Source of the DNA: Chloroflexota bacterium
GTDB lineage: Bacteria; Chloroflexota; Limnocylindria; Limnocylindrales; CSP1-4
Reading direction: 5' to 3'
Assembly (NCBI GenBank): GCA_021789355.1
Contig: JAJYJR010000373.1
Coordinates: 1 to 6,154, forward strand
Length of the DNA: 6,154 nucleotides
A model generated the notes under the pieces. It was not told where the DNA came from. It saw only the letters and a list, made by a program, of their open reading frames with translations, and searched no databases. Positions 5,374-6,154 of the stretch are shown here, in pieces. Both the position numbers and the translations under genes were made by a program. The first letter of the stretch is position 1, and each line of letters begins with the position of its first letter.

Positions 5374-5438
5374 CAGTGATCGGAATTGCCGCCAGGGTCC
5401 GCCGCCACCGTTCGTGGAGCATAAGCGAAGTCGATGTC

Positions 5439-5458
5439 GGGGGCGGGGGCGGGAGCGG
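5439..5458 (+). repeat. G-rich tract in the ZIP leader
   Basis: G-runs of 5, 5, 3 and 2 are separated by 1-3 bases. This is an imperfect quadruplex-like tract on the sense strand of the leader. No function is shown. Confidence 0.3.
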
Positions 5459-5481
5459 TAGACCGGCCTGTTCAGAGCGGT

Positions 5482-5509
5482 CGGGCCATGGCCCGGATCC
5501 CGCGATCCG
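5482..5509. repeat. Two overlapping palindromes just upstream of the ZIP ribosome binding site
   Basis: CGGGCCATGGCCCG (5482-5495) is a perfect 14-base palindrome. CGGATC (5494-5499) and GATCCG (5504-5509) form a second dyad with a 4-base centre, sharing two bases with the first. They end 10 bases before AGGAGG, so mutually exclusive RNA hairpins near the ribosome site are possible. Confidence 0.35.
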
Positions 5510-5518
5510 CATGACGAG

Positions 5519-5524
5519 AGGAGG
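5519..5524 (+). promoter_or_regulatory. Ribosome binding site deciding the GTG start at 5531
   Basis: A perfect AGGAGG lies 6 bases before GTG 5531. It outweighs the non-ATG start codon and fixes the N-terminus. Confidence 0.8.
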
Positions 5525-5530
5525 CGTCCC

Positions 5531-6154
5531 GTGAGCTTCGCCCAGACCATCGTGCTCGGGGCGATCGCGGGCTTCACGATCTTCATCGGGCTCCCGTTCG
5601 GGCGGTTGCAGCGGGGCGGGCGGGGCCTCCGCATCTTCCTCGGCGGCCTCTCGGGCGGGATCCTCGTCTTCCTGCTCTTCGACATCCTGAGCCACGCCAC
5701 GGAGCCACTCGAGGCGGCGCTCACCAACTCGGCGCGCTCGGCGTGGCGTACGTCGTCGGCTTCGGGGTCGGCCTGCTCAGCCTCTTCTACGCCCCCCGCT
5801 GGCGGCGTCGGGCAGCGGGCATCGGTCCCGGGGCAATGGCCGTGGCCGAGGCCGACCCGGCCCTCCTTCGCTCGGACACGCTGTCGCTCGGAATGACGAT
5901 CGCCGCAGGCATCGGCCTCCACAACTTCAGCGAGGGCCTAGCGATCGGCCAGTCGGCGGCCTCGGGCGCGATCTCGCTGGCACTGCTCCTGATCATCGGC
6001 TTCGGCCTCCACAACGCGACCGAAGGTTTCGGCATCGTCGGACCGCTGGTGGCTCATGACGTCCGCCCGTCATGGCGCTGGCTTGCCGTGGCGGGTCTCG
6101 TCGGAGGCGGTCCGACGTTTCTGGGCACGATCGTCGGCACGGCGGTCAACTCGC
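5531..6154 (+). CDS. ZIP-family divalent metal transporter, apparent frameshift near 5728, runs off right edge
   Basis: This is a membrane protein of the ZIP family, which moves Zn(2+), Fe(2+) or Mn(2+) into the cytoplasm. Residues 1-66 (5531-5728) give TM1 and TM2. The frame then turns into Ser/Arg-rich sequence, while ZIP homology continues at once in the frame one base back. One missing C between 5728 and 5729 would restore an uninterrupted protein reading EAALTNLGALGVAYVVG. In the restored numbering, TM4 has H131-N-F-S-E135-G and TM5 has H161-N-A-T-E165-G, the family's paired metal-site motifs. The loop between TM3 and TM4 (about 88-118) has no His cluster. About 208 residues are visible and no stop is reached. 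The motifs are intact on both sides, so a sequencing or assembly error is as likely as a true pseudogene. GTG is the start, after a strong ribosome site. Confidence 0.85.

Noticed and set aside
5341..5400. tRNA-like segment (TTCAATCC followed by a GC arm)
   Set aside because: No 5-bp T-arm with a 7-base loop can be drawn, and no acceptor or anticodon arm is present. The pairing is better explained as a dyad around the -10 box.
4450..5922. Long minus-strand open frame of 490 codons opposite the regulator and ZIP genes
   Set aside because: Rich in Arg, Gly and Pro with no recognisable domain. It lies antisense to well-supported DtxR and ZIP sequence and is a typical shadow in GC-rich DNA.

Overview
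This 6154-base window is GC-rich and gene-dense. Nearly every gene concerns transition-metal handling. The composition, the mix of Shine-Dalgarno-led genes with apparently leaderless ones, and a three-domain DtxR-type regulator suggest an actinobacterium or a GC-rich Chloroflexota-type bacterium. The sequence alone does not settle which. No rRNA, tRNA, CRISPR array, transposase or attachment site was seen.

Left block (1-1143, + strand): the C-terminal end of a Cu(+)-exporting P1B-1 ATPase (CopA), then a membrane-anchored cupredoxin-like protein, then a small YHS-like cysteine-rich protein. Both junctions are 4-base ATGA overlaps, so this is a tight, translationally coupled copper-handling operon. 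A 363-base gene-free stretch follows. It holds three GC-rich hairpins and, closer to the next gene, two small palindromes. A secreted methionine-rich protein of unknown function (1507-1899) comes next and may be a periplasmic or extracellular copper binder.

Middle block (1995-4426, - strand): an Nramp-superfamily transporter with non-canonical metal-site motifs lies upstream of a cation diffusion facilitator (CDF) exporter with an HxxxD/HxxxD zinc-type site. They are 98 bases apart, and the CDF gene appears to have its own start-proximal promoter.

Right block (4546-6154, + strand): a full-length DtxR/MntR-family regulator is divergent from the Nramp gene. Several of its metal ligands are substituted. 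A ZIP-family transporter follows under a good -35/-10 promoter whose -10 lies inside an inverted repeat. As given, the ZIP gene carries a frameshift consistent with one missing base near 5728, and it runs off the right edge.

Taken together, the block reads as metal import (Nramp, possibly ZIP), export (CopA, CDF), periplasmic or cytoplasmic binding (cupredoxin, YHS, Met-rich protein) and a local regulator. The best leads are the non-canonical Nramp beside a regulator with a degenerate metal site, the dyads at the divergent and ZIP promoters, and the orphan Met-rich secreted protein. Nothing here clearly demonstrates a wholly new system.
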